A DNA stretch of 9,911 bases from an uncultured Haloferula sp. (GTDB lineage Bacteria > Verrucomicrobiota > Verrucomicrobiae > Verrucomicrobiales > Akkermansiaceae): contig CAMPGU010000146.1 of NCBI GenBank assembly GCA_946885645.1, forward strand, positions 1 through 9,911. The letters are read 5' to 3'. Under the pieces are notes generated by a model. It saw only the letters and a list, made by a program, of their open reading frames with translations, did no database searches and was not told where the DNA came from. The position numbers and the translations under genes are program-made. Below are positions 1 to 7,600 of the stretch, one piece after another (positions within the stretch are counted from its first letter, which is position 1; every line of letters starts with the position of its first letter).

Positions 1-60
1 GTCTCGGAGGGCGGGAAGTCGCCCGTGGCGTGCTACCGGCGGGCGGGGAAGGAAAAGTAG
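1..60 (+). CDS. possible C-terminal tail of an upstream gene (partial)
   Basis: Frame 1 is open from the window edge to a TAG stop at 58-60, giving 19 residues ending in RRAGKEK. A stop 49 nt before the permease start, on the same strand, would suit an upstream co-oriented gene. Nothing in 19 residues identifies a family. The other two forward frames are also open across this stretch, so the reading frame is a guess based on the stop position. Function unknown. Confidence 0.3.
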   Translation, partial: VSEGGKSPVACYRRAGKEK

Positions 61-63
61 GCG

Positions 64-90
64 TCCCGCCATCCTTGCGGCCCGGCGGGA
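64..90 (+). other. GC-rich hairpin between upstream stop and permease start
   Basis: TCCCGCC at 64-70 is perfectly complementary to GGCGGGA at 84-90, with a 13-nt loop. It follows the putative upstream stop (58-60) by three bases. No T-run follows, so it is not a standard intrinsic terminator. It could be a weak terminator, an mRNA 3' end stabiliser, or chance in GC-rich DNA. Confidence 0.3.
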
Positions 91-109
91 AGACGGGTAG
101 GCAAGGTGC

Positions 110-1729
110 ATGGCCCGCCGTTCCTTCAGCCTGATGCTTGCCTGGCGCTATCTCAATCCGCGCCGGGCGATGCTTTCCGCCGTGACGCTCATCTCGGTGA
201 CGGGTGTCTTGCTCGGCGTCCTGGTGCTGGTGGTGGTGATGGCGGTTTATGCGGGCCTGGAGCGAGAGATCAAAAACCGGCTGCTGGGCTTCACCCCGCA
301 CGTGCGGCTGGAATACGTGCCCTTCGGTCCGTGGCGCGAGCCGATCACGGAATGGCGCGCGACCGCCAGCGAGGTGGCCAAGGTGCCCGGAGTCCACTCC
401 GCCACCGCATTCGTGCAGGAGTACGTCATGCTGATCGACAGCGAGACCCGGAAACGCCCGGTTTTCTTTCGGGGCGTGGACACGCAGGATCCGGCGCAGG
501 TGGAGGGGGTGAAGAAGCTGTTGGACAAGGATTTTCCCCAAAGCAGCGCCGACATGGGCCTGGATAACCGGATCGTGGTTTCCTCGATCATCGCGAAGCA
601 ATTCGGCCTGCGGATCGGGGACAAGGTGAAGTTCCTCTCCGCGCAGAACCTGGAGGAGGTGGAGCGGATCGATCGGATCACCAGCAGGCCGCCGCTGCGG
701 GAGGAATTCGCCCCGCAGGTCGCCAAGGCGAAGGAACTGCTGGGGAACGCCTTCGAGAAAACCGGCGACAAGCTGTTGCTGGAGAACGACGCCTACAACG
801 ACCTCGTCGGCCCCGTCCACGAGCTCATGATGACCGAGGATATCCGCGACGCGGAGCGGGAGATTCTGGGGCGATTCGTCGCGCTCTTCGATACCGCCGT
901 GGAAGACCGGCCGGAGGGGCTCGTCTTCGATGCCAAGCTGCCGGAGCAGGCCGCCCGGATCCTGGGCGAGCTGGACAAGCTGGACATGGAGAAAATCGAC
1001 GGCGACATCCTGAAAAGCTTCAAGCAATTCGTGCTGCCGAAGGAGGCCACGGTGATCGGCGTCTATACGGCGACGCAGATGGCGGTGACGCCGGATGTTT
1101 TCATGCCGCTGCCGCTGGCTCAGGAGCTGGCGGGCCTGCAAGGGGCGGTGCAGGGGATCGCCGTGCGTCTGGACGATGCCTATCAGGCGCATCTCGCGGC
1201 GGAGGAGTTCAAGGCGCGGATGCCGGAGGGCTGGCGTGCGGTGACCTGGTTCGAGGACTTCGGCGAGTTCTCGCGCTTGATCAACCAGCAGCGGGTGATG
1301 ATGTACTTCGCCTTGTCCTTCATCATCCTGGTGTCCGCTTTCTCGATGATGGCGGTGATGTTCACCGTGACGATCCAGAAGCGGCGGGAGATCGGGGTGA
1401 TGAAGGCGCTGGGAGCGGCGCCCGGGCAGATCGTACGGGTCTTCGTCTATCAGGGCATGATCCTCGGCTTCACGGGGGCGGTGCTGGGCGCGGGCGCGGG
1501 ACTGGTGGTACTCCGTTTCCGCGGCGTGCTACAGGATCTCTTCCGCACGATGGGCTTCGATCCCTTTCCGAAGGACTTCCACGGGTTCAAGACCCTGCCT
1601 TCGCACGTGAATCCGGGGGAGCTCGTCATCATCTGCATCTCCGCCTTTATCCTCTGCTCGCTCGCCGCCTGGGTGCCGGCCTCCTTCGCTGCGCGCAGCG
1701 ATGCGGCGAAGTCGCTACGGAATTTGTAG
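110..1729 (+). CDS. LolC/LolE-type ABC transporter permease (lipoprotein-releasing system, FtsX/MacB superfamily)
   Basis: Inner-membrane permease of the LolCDE/MacB superfamily; LolC/E relatives extract lipoproteins from the inner membrane and pass them to LolA, powered by the LolD ATPase. The 539-aa product begins with the family signature: RYLNPRR near residue 13, then TM1 (about 22-46), then a GLEREIKNRLLG stretch matching the LolC/E 'NGFE.EL...ILG' motif and FTPHV. TM2 is about 397-420, TM3 about 446-468, TM4 about 504-525. After TM2 the cytoplasmic coupling segment KRREIGVMKALGA (425-437) is typical of FtsX-family permeases, and the end (VPASFAARSDAAKSLRNL) matches the usual P-A...A-A-R...LR terminus. 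LolC/E proteins are usually about 400-415 aa; the extra length is a charged, helix-prone insertion at about residues 180-312. No LolD-like ATPase lies downstream, so the partner must be upstream or elsewhere. The ATG at 110 has only AAGG three bases away as ribosome site. Family assignment is firm; the exact substrate is inferred. Confidence 0.88.
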   Translation: MARRSFSLMLAWRYLNPRRAMLSAVTLISVTGVLLGVLVLVVVMAVYAGLEREIKNRLLGFTPHVRLEYVPFGPWREPITEWRATASEVAKVPGVHSATAFVQEYVMLIDSETRKRPVFFRGVDTQDPAQVEGVKKLLDKDFPQSSADMGLDNRIVVSSIIAKQFGLRIGDKVKFLSAQNLEEVERIDRITSRPPLREEFAPQVAKAKELLGNAFEKTGDKLLLENDAYNDLVGPVHELMMTEDIRDAEREILGRFVALFDTAVEDRPEGLVFDAKLPEQAARILGELDKLDMEKIDGDILKSFKQFVLPKEATVIGVYTATQMAVTPDVFMPLPLAQELAGLQGAVQGIAVRLDDAYQAHLAAEEFKARMPEGWRAVTWFEDFGEFSRLINQQRVMMYFALSFIILVSAFSMMAVMFTVTIQKRREIGVMKALGAAPGQIVRVFVYQGMILGFTGAVLGAGAGLVVLRFRGVLQDLFRTMGFDPFPKDFHGFKTLPSHVNPGELVIICISAFILCSLAAWVPASFAARSDAAKSLRNL

Positions 1730-1751
1730 GCATTAGGAACGGGCATATCTT
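1724..1751 (+). promoter_or_regulatory. weak sigma70-like promoter candidate before the YqiJ-like gene
   Basis: TTGTAG (1724-1729, overlapping the permease stop) and TATCTT (1746-1751) are separated by 16 bases. They match the -35 and -10 consensus at 3/6 and 4/6 positions. The placement, just upstream of the three-gene module and its inverted repeat, is the main support. The match alone is weak, and -10/-35 consensus rules vary by phylum. Confidence 0.2.
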
Positions 1752-1766
1752 TTGTAGTCGCGAAAA

Positions 1767-1794
1767 GACGTTGCATTGTCTGGAATGCAGCGTC
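1767..1794 (+). promoter_or_regulatory. 11-bp inverted repeat (operator or 5' hairpin) abutting the GTG start
   Basis: GACGTTGCATT (1767-1777) pairs with AATGCAGCGTC (1784-1794) across a 6-nt loop. Ten pairs are Watson-Crick and one is a T-G wobble. The repeat ends at the base before the GTG at 1795. No T-run follows, so a simple terminator for the permease is unlikely. As DNA, it has the form of a dyad operator for a dimeric regulator. As RNA, it would sit over the ribosome-loading region of the YqiJ-like gene. If translation starts at TTG 1771 instead, the hairpin covers the first eight codons. Confidence 0.5.
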
Positions 1795-2448
1795 GTGAAG
1801 GAAATCTGGAACCTCGCCATCAGCCCGCAGGTTTTGCCGCTGACGCTCCTGCTGGTCCCGGTGGCTCTCTACTGGGTGCTGAACATGCTCGGTGTCCTGG
1901 ACCTTGAGTTCCTGGATGCGGAGGTCGATGCCGACGGCCCGGACGAGAGCGACAGCACCATGAGCCAGTGGCTCCACGGGGCCCTGAGGATCGTGAACGC
2001 GAAGGATGTGCCGGTGATGGTGGTCCTGTCCGTCCTGGTGATCCTGCTGTGGGCCTGTGCCATGATCGGGAACCTCTGGTTCAATCCCGGCGCGGGCGCG
2101 CTCGCAGGCGGGATCATCGCTCTTGGGGCGCTCGCCGCGGCGGTCGTTCTCACCCGCTTCGCGGTGGCTCCGCTGAAGCCCTTCTTCCGCGTGCTGCGGG
2201 CTGAGGATGAGAAGCACCTGCCGGTGATCGGGCGCACGGGCTTCGTGCGCACCGCTCTGGTGGACGAGCGTTCCGGCCAGGTAGAGGTGCAGAATTCCGA
2301 AGCGCCGCTCCTTCTCAGCGCCCGCGTCATGCCGGGCACTCCCCCCCTTCCCCGCGATACCGAAGTGATCGTGGTGAGTCATGATCCAGCCAGCGGCATC
2401 TATACCGTCCGTACCCTCTCCGAATCCATCCCACCCAATCCATCATGA
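1795..2448 (+). CDS. YqiJ/NfeD-like membrane protein with C-terminal OB-fold
   Basis: Small inner-membrane protein of the type found next to flotillins (YqiJ beside YqiK in E. coli; NfeD proteins beside SPFH proteins elsewhere), thought to support flotillin assemblies. From GTG the product is 217 aa. It has TM1 at about 13-32, an acidic loop (EFLDAEVDADGPDESD) at about 38-53, TM2 about 71-92 and TM3 about 100-123. A soluble beta-rich segment follows from about 140 (LPVIGRTGFVRTALVD... to VVSHDPASGIYTVRTL), with the glycine and beta-strand pattern of an NfeD/YqiJ OB-fold. An in-frame TTG at 1771 would add eight residues (MHCLECSV). GTG is preferred because the protein then opens as MKEIWNLAISPQVLPLTLLL, as I remember homologues doing, but neither start has a clear ribosome site. 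Its stop overlaps the flotillin start (ATGA), implying translational coupling. Family call is good; molecular role is inferred. Confidence 0.78.
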   Translation: MKEIWNLAISPQVLPLTLLLVPVALYWVLNMLGVLDLEFLDAEVDADGPDESDSTMSQWLHGALRIVNAKDVPVMVVLSVLVILLWACAMIGNLWFNPGAGALAGGIIALGALAAAVVLTRFAVAPLKPFFRVLRAEDEKHLPVIGRTGFVRTALVDERSGQVEVQNSEAPLLLSARVMPGTPPLPRDTEVIVVSHDPASGIYTVRTLSESIPPNPS

Positions 2449-4535
2449 ACCAGATCGTCATTCCGCTGCTCGCCCAGAACAAGCTGGGCGGTACCGTCGT
2501 CGTCATCGCCGTGGCCGTTGGCGCGATCATCGCGCTCTTCGCCGCCATTGCGATGGTGTACTCGATGCTCTATCGCAAGGCCCAGCGGGGGCAGGCGCTG
2601 GTCCGCACCGGCGTGGGCGGCACCAAGGTGAGCTTCAACGGCATGGCCGTGATCCCCGTGCTCCACCGGCTGGAGACGATGGATATTTCCCTGAAGCGCG
2701 TGGAGATCGACCGGACCGCGAAGAACGGCCTGATCTGCAAGGACAACATGCGCGCGGATATCAAGGTGGCCTTTTTCGTCCGGGTGAACCAGACCGACGA
2801 GGACGTGCTGCGCGTGGCGCAATCAGTGGGTTGCGACCGGGCCTCCAACACCGAGGAGATCCGCTCGCTCTTCGACGCCAAGTTCTCCGAGGCGCTCAAG
2901 ACAGTCGGCAAACGCTTCGACTTCATCGAGCTCTACGAGGAGCGCGAGACCTTCCGCGACGAGATCATCAAGATCATCGGCACGAACCTGAACGGCTTCG
3001 TGCTGGATGACGCGGCGATCGATTATCTGGAGCAGACGCCGATCGAGGCGCTCGATCCGGACAACATCCTCGACGCACAGGGCATCAAGAAGATCACCGA
3101 ACTGACGGCGACGCAGGCGAAGCTCGCGAACCACATCCAGCGCGACAAGGAGAAGGTCATCAAGCAGCAGGACGTGGAGGCTCGCGAGGCCATCCTGGAG
3201 CTCGAACGGCAGCTTTCCGAAACGGAGGCCAAGCAGAAGCGCGAGGTTGAAAGCGTACGTGCGCGCGAAGAAGCGGAGACGGCGAAAGTCCGCGAGGAGG
3301 AGCGCCAGAAGTCCGAGCGCGCCCGGATCGCCGCCGAGGAAGAGATCCAGGTGGCCACGGAGAACAAGGACCGCCAGGTGCTCGTCGCTCAGCGCAACAA
3401 GGAACGCACCGACGTGGTGGAGGTCGAGCGGGTGAAGCGCGATCAGGAACTCGAATCGATCGAGCGCGAGCGGGTGACCCAGCTCAAGTCGATCGAGAAG
3501 GAGAAAGCCGTGGAGATCGAGAAGAAGGCGATCCAGGACGTTATCAAGGAGCGCGTCGCGGTCGAGAAGCTCGTCGTGGTGGAACAAGAGCGCATCAAGG
3601 ACACGGAAGCCTTCGCCGGCGCGGATCGCCAGAAGCAGGTCAAGGTGACCTTGGCCGAGGCCGTGGCCCAGGAAGAGATGATCCGCAAGATCAAGGAGGC
3701 CGAGGGTTCGCAAGAGGCAGCGAAGCTGCGTGCCGATCAGGAGCTCTACGAGCGCGTGAAAGCGGCGGAAGCGTCGAAGAAATCCGCGGAGCTCAAGGCC
3801 GAGGAAGTCGTCATTTCCGCGGAGGCCGAGCAGGCTGCCAGCGAGAAGCAGGCGCTTGCCAAGAAACTGCTGGCGGAAGCCACCGCGAAGGAGACCGCCG
3901 CCACGGGACTCGGCGAGGTGGAAGTGATGATCGCGAGAGCGGATGCCACGCAGAAGCAAGGCACCGCGGAAGCGGAGGTGAACCGCCTGAAATTCGAAGC
4001 CGAAGCCGAAGGCATCAACAAGAAGGCGGAGGCGATGAAGCTGCTGGAATCCGCGGGCCAAGCCCACGAGGAATTCAAGCTCCGGCTCGAAAAGGAGAAG
4101 GCCATCGATCTGGCTGGCATCCACATCCAGAAGGACATCGCCGAAGCGCAAGCCAAGGTGATGGGCGAAGCGATGAAATCCGCGAAGATCGAGATCATCG
4201 GCGGCGAGGGCAAGTTCTTCGAGCAGATCGCAGGCGCGATTTCCCGCGGGAAATCGGTGGACCGGTTGGTGGCCAACAGCGAAGTGCTGGGCGACGTGAA
4301 AGAGACCTTCTTCAACGGCGATCCGGAGTATTTCAAGGCGCAGCTCCGCGAATGGGCCGGGCAATTCGGAGTGACCACCGAGGACGTGAAGAACCTCAGC
4401 GTGGGCGCGGTGCTCGGGAAACTGCTGGCGGACGCGACGGGAGACACGCGGCGCAAGCTGCTGTCCTTCCTGGGTGCGGCGGACCGCTTCGGCATTGCGG
4501 ACGAACGGGCCGCGAAGGTGCTTGTCCAGCCATGA
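2445..4535 (+). CDS. flotillin family protein (SPFH/Band 7, YqiK type)
   Basis: Flotillins are membrane scaffolds that oligomerise and organise lipid/protein microdomains. The 696-aa product has a short N-terminal tail, one TM at about 15-42, an SPFH/Band 7 domain at about 44-225 (ALVRTGVGGTKVSFNGMAVI, then ISLKRVEIDR and DNMRADIKVAFFVRV), and a very long E/K/R/A-rich coiled coil at about 225-580 containing the flotillin-type EAEAEG and AEAMKLLE repeats. The C-terminal region (about 580-696) includes KIEIIGGEGKFFEQI, typical of the YqiK subgroup. It is longer than E. coli YqiK (about 550 aa); the last 90-100 residues, with SVDRLVANSEVL and DDTRRK-like helices (actual TGDTRRKLLSFLG), look like an added helical tail. 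It starts inside the stop of the YqiJ-like gene (4-nt overlap) with no visible Shine-Dalgarno sequence, so it probably depends on coupled translation. The ATPase gene follows after 86 nt. Confidence in the family is high. Confidence 0.92.
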   Translation: MNQIVIPLLAQNKLGGTVVVIAVAVGAIIALFAAIAMVYSMLYRKAQRGQALVRTGVGGTKVSFNGMAVIPVLHRLETMDISLKRVEIDRTAKNGLICKDNMRADIKVAFFVRVNQTDEDVLRVAQSVGCDRASNTEEIRSLFDAKFSEALKTVGKRFDFIELYEERETFRDEIIKIIGTNLNGFVLDDAAIDYLEQTPIEALDPDNILDAQGIKKITELTATQAKLANHIQRDKEKVIKQQDVEAREAILELERQLSETEAKQKREVESVRAREEAETAKVREEERQKSERARIAAEEEIQVATENKDRQVLVAQRNKERTDVVEVERVKRDQELESIERERVTQLKSIEKEKAVEIEKKAIQDVIKERVAVEKLVVVEQERIKDTEAFAGADRQKQVKVTLAEAVAQEEMIRKIKEAEGSQEAAKLRADQELYERVKAAEASKKSAELKAEEVVISAEAEQAASEKQALAKKLLAEATAKETAATGLGEVEVMIARADATQKQGTAEAEVNRLKFEAEAEGINKKAEAMKLLESAGQAHEEFKLRLEKEKAIDLAGIHIQKDIAEAQAKVMGEAMKSAKIEIIGGEGKFFEQIAGAISRGKSVDRLVANSEVLGDVKETFFNGDPEYFKAQLREWAGQFGVTTEDVKNLSVGAVLGKLLADATGDTRRKLLSFLGAADRFGIADERAAKVLVQP

Positions 4536-4539
4536 AGTC

Positions 4540-4612
4540 GATTCCGGGGCCCGGCCTCCTGTGAGCCGCGGGCCCGGATCCCTTGAATCCACAGCTTGGC
4601 GCCCTCCCGCGG
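4540..4612 (+). other. flotillin-ATPase spacer with competing GC-rich stems
   Basis: A left arm at 4540-4556 and a right arm at 4566-4580 form an imperfect hairpin: GAT/ATC, CCGG/CCGG and GCCCG/CGGGC pair, with one-base bulges. The start of the right arm, CCGCGGG (4566-4572), is also perfectly complementary to CCCGCGG (4606-4612), ten bases before the ATG at 4622. The two structures exclude each other, as in attenuators. No T-run follows either stem. Such pairings also arise by chance in GC-rich spacers, so this is only a candidate for tuning expression of the large ATPase. Confidence 0.3.
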
Positions 4613-4621
4613 TTAGATCCC

Positions 4622-7600
4622 ATGCCTGAAGAACTCAAAAAGCCCGATCAGCTTGAAGGCGGTGCGTACGAAGTCATCCGTGCGCGGCTGGACAAGCATG
4701 CGGCGACCTTGCGCGAGGGACTGGATGCCCTGAATGCGGAGCGCCTTCAGGTTTTCGGCGGGATCGAGACGGCGTTGCTGGGCACCGAACGGGTATCGAC
4801 CGAGCACAATTGCGTCGCTCGCGATCTGGTCGCCATCGGAAAGCATCGCTTCCTTTTCGGCTATAACATCCAATTCGGACTAAAGCAGACGACGGATATC
4901 AAGGACGTCTTCGCGGTCTATGACTACAATCCGGAGACCCGGTCCTTCACTCCGATCGCGGTCGAGGAAGTGCTGGGGGATGCCAAGTTTACCGAGGACT
5001 TCGCCTACCTTTTCAAGTACTACCGCGAGACCGTTTTCCTGAAGTTCCTGATCATCGGGCCGCATCTCTACATGGCGATGCGCTCCGGGAAATCGATCGA
5101 CGACATCAAGGTCTTCAAATGGCGTCTGGCGGGCGATGGCACGCCGGAGTACGTCGGGAACCGCTTCGATCACGAATACGCCTTTCCGGCGCAGCAGGAG
5201 TTCGAGTGGAAGCGCGCCCACCGCGGGATGCACCGCCCGGGCCTGCATCCGCACATTTCCATCGAGGACCGGGTCTTCGTGGAAACGGTGGGCGGCGATC
5301 TGACGGTGAAGATCGAGGACAACACCGCGAGCGGACAAGGCATCTATTCGGAGCCCGTGACCGAGAGCGACCAGACGCTCGACGATGCGGAAATCTTCTA
5401 CGCCACGGTGGGATCGCTCGTCCTGCTGAAGATCCTGCCTTACCGCGAAGGCCTGCACCGCCACCTGGTCTTCAACGAGAAGACGAGCTCGGTGCACCGC
5501 ATCGACGCCATCGGCGACTCCTGCGTTTTGCTCCCGGACGACCACGGCATCATCTTCGCGAACGGCTACCTGCTCCAGAGCGGGGAGGTGAAGACCTTCG
5601 ACCACGGCTTGCTGGACATGCGTTTCGAGCGCCGTGTCCCGAGCTCGAACGGCGAAGACATCCTCTATTCCTTCTACAATCGCGCCTCCGGCGACTACGT
5701 GCTGCTCTCCTACAACCGGATCAAGCAATCGGTCGAGACGCCGATCGTTTGTTCGGGGTACTCGTTGTTCGGCAACGGGCGGCTCGTGCTTTTCCGCGGC
5801 GATGGCGAGCCGCAGAAGCACCACGCGCTGCAAATATGGCAAACCCCGTACTTGGACGACGAGACCAGTGTGGCGGCCGCGGCGGACAAGGAGTCCTTCC
5901 TCTACAAGATCGGTAATCCGGAGCTGGTGCGCGGGATGGCGGAATCCCGCGAACTGCTGACGCTCCTGCAGAAGGACGATTCCTTCGCGGGGCTCTATCT
6001 CGATATCGTGAAGCGTTCCGGCGACCTCCTGGACGCCTACTTCTGGCTCGACCGGCCCGAGTGCAAATCGCTCGCGGCACCCGTGCGGGAGATCAAGAAG
6101 GCGGGCGAGGCGGCGATCGGCGAATTCGAGAAGGTCCAGAAACTGCGCTCCCTGGCTGCCGAACGCACTTCGGCGGTGCGCGCCGCAGTGGAGAAGCTGG
6201 TCCGCGAGGCACATACGGCTTCGCCGGACGCCCTGCAAGGCTTCGTCCACCAGCTCGCAAGCCTGCGCAAGCTGCGCGGCGAAATCATCGCGCTGCGCGA
6301 TGTACGCTATACCGATCCCGAGATTGTTTCCGCTTTCGAGAAGGAAGTCGTCGCGACAACCGATGCCGTCTCCGCAAAGACCGTCGATTTCCTCTTGGGC
6401 GAAGAATCGCTGAATTCCTACGCCGCCGCGATCGATGCCCAGGAAACAGCGCTCGCGAAGATCGCGAAGGTGACCGAGGCCGATGAAGTCGCCACGGCAC
6501 TGGATCAAGCGGCGGCGGAACTTGAGATGCTGATCGAGATCGTCGGCGGGCTGAAGATTGCAGACGCCACCCAGACCACCGCGATCATCGAGCGGATCTC
6601 CGGCCTTTACGCACGGCTGAACGGCACTCGCGGCTCATTGCGGAACAAGCGCAGGGAGCTGGCGCGCGGCGAGGGGGAGGCCCAGTTCGCGGCGCAGATG
6701 AAACTGCTTTCGCAGGCTCTGGCGAACTACCTGGATCTCTGCGACACACCGGAAAAATGCGACGAATCCCTGACCCGCCTGATGGTCCAGGTGGAGGAGC
6801 TCGAAGGACGATTCGCCGAGTTCGATGAGTACATCGAGCAGCTCGCCACGCGGCGCGAGGAAATTTACGACGCCTTCGAGGGCCGCCGCACGCAGCTTGT
6901 GGAGGCACGGGGCAAGCGGGCGGGCGCGCTTTTCAAATCCGCCGAACGCATCCTGGCGGGCATTCGCAACCGGGTGGCCTCGCTGGGGGAGGTCGAGGAG
7001 ATCCACTCCTACTTCGCGACCGATCCGATGATCGAGAAGGTCCGCGACCTGATCGGGCAGCTCCAATCGCTCGGGGACTCGGTGAAAGCCGATGATCTCC
7101 AGACGAGACTGAAGACCCTTCGCGAGGACGGCGTGCGGCAGTTGAAGGACAAGAAGGATCTCTACGTGGAAGGCGAGAACGTCATCCGCTTCGGCAAGAA
7201 CGCCTTCAACGTCAACACGCAGCCGCTGGAAATGACGATCGTGCCCCATGGGGACGCGATGGCTTTTCACCTGACGGGCACCAAGTTTTTCGAACCAATC
7301 ACGGACGCGGGTTTCCTGGCCGCGCGCGATGCGTGGGATCTGGAGGTACCCAGCGAGAGCCCGCGGGTGGCGCGGGCAGAGTACCTCGCTTGGAAGTTCC
7401 TGCTGGAAGCCGCGGCAGGAACGGAGGCCCCCCTGCTCTCCAGGATCCAGGCTTTCATGCAGCCGCGCTACGCGGAGGGATATACGAAGGGGATCCACGA
7501 TGAGGATGCAGCCAAGCTCCTGGAGCATCTGCTGCCGATCCACGCGGAGGCCGGCCTGCTGCGCTTCGGTCCCCGGGAGCGGGCGGCGGGAATGCTTTTC

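Noticed and set aside
2341..2353. C-run in the YqiJ-like gene as a possible frameshift site
   Set aside because: The frame continues correctly through it into an OB-fold-like ending and the ATGA overlap with the flotillin, so there is no sign of a broken gene.
1450..2382. 310-codon minus-strand frame spanning the permease/YqiJ-like junction
   Set aside because: It crosses two supported genes and the inverted repeat, with a histidine/arginine/glutamine-rich antisense composition and no motif.
2823..4592. Long minus-strand open frame opposite the flotillin
   Set aside because: The translation is leucine/arginine/aspartate/histidine-rich low-complexity with no domain. It is the mirror of the E/K/A-rich coiled-coil codons and high GC of the real gene.
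4880..6508. 542-codon minus-strand open frame opposite the ATPase N-terminus
   Set aside because: Same pattern: no family features, and it lies fully inside a strongly supported gene.
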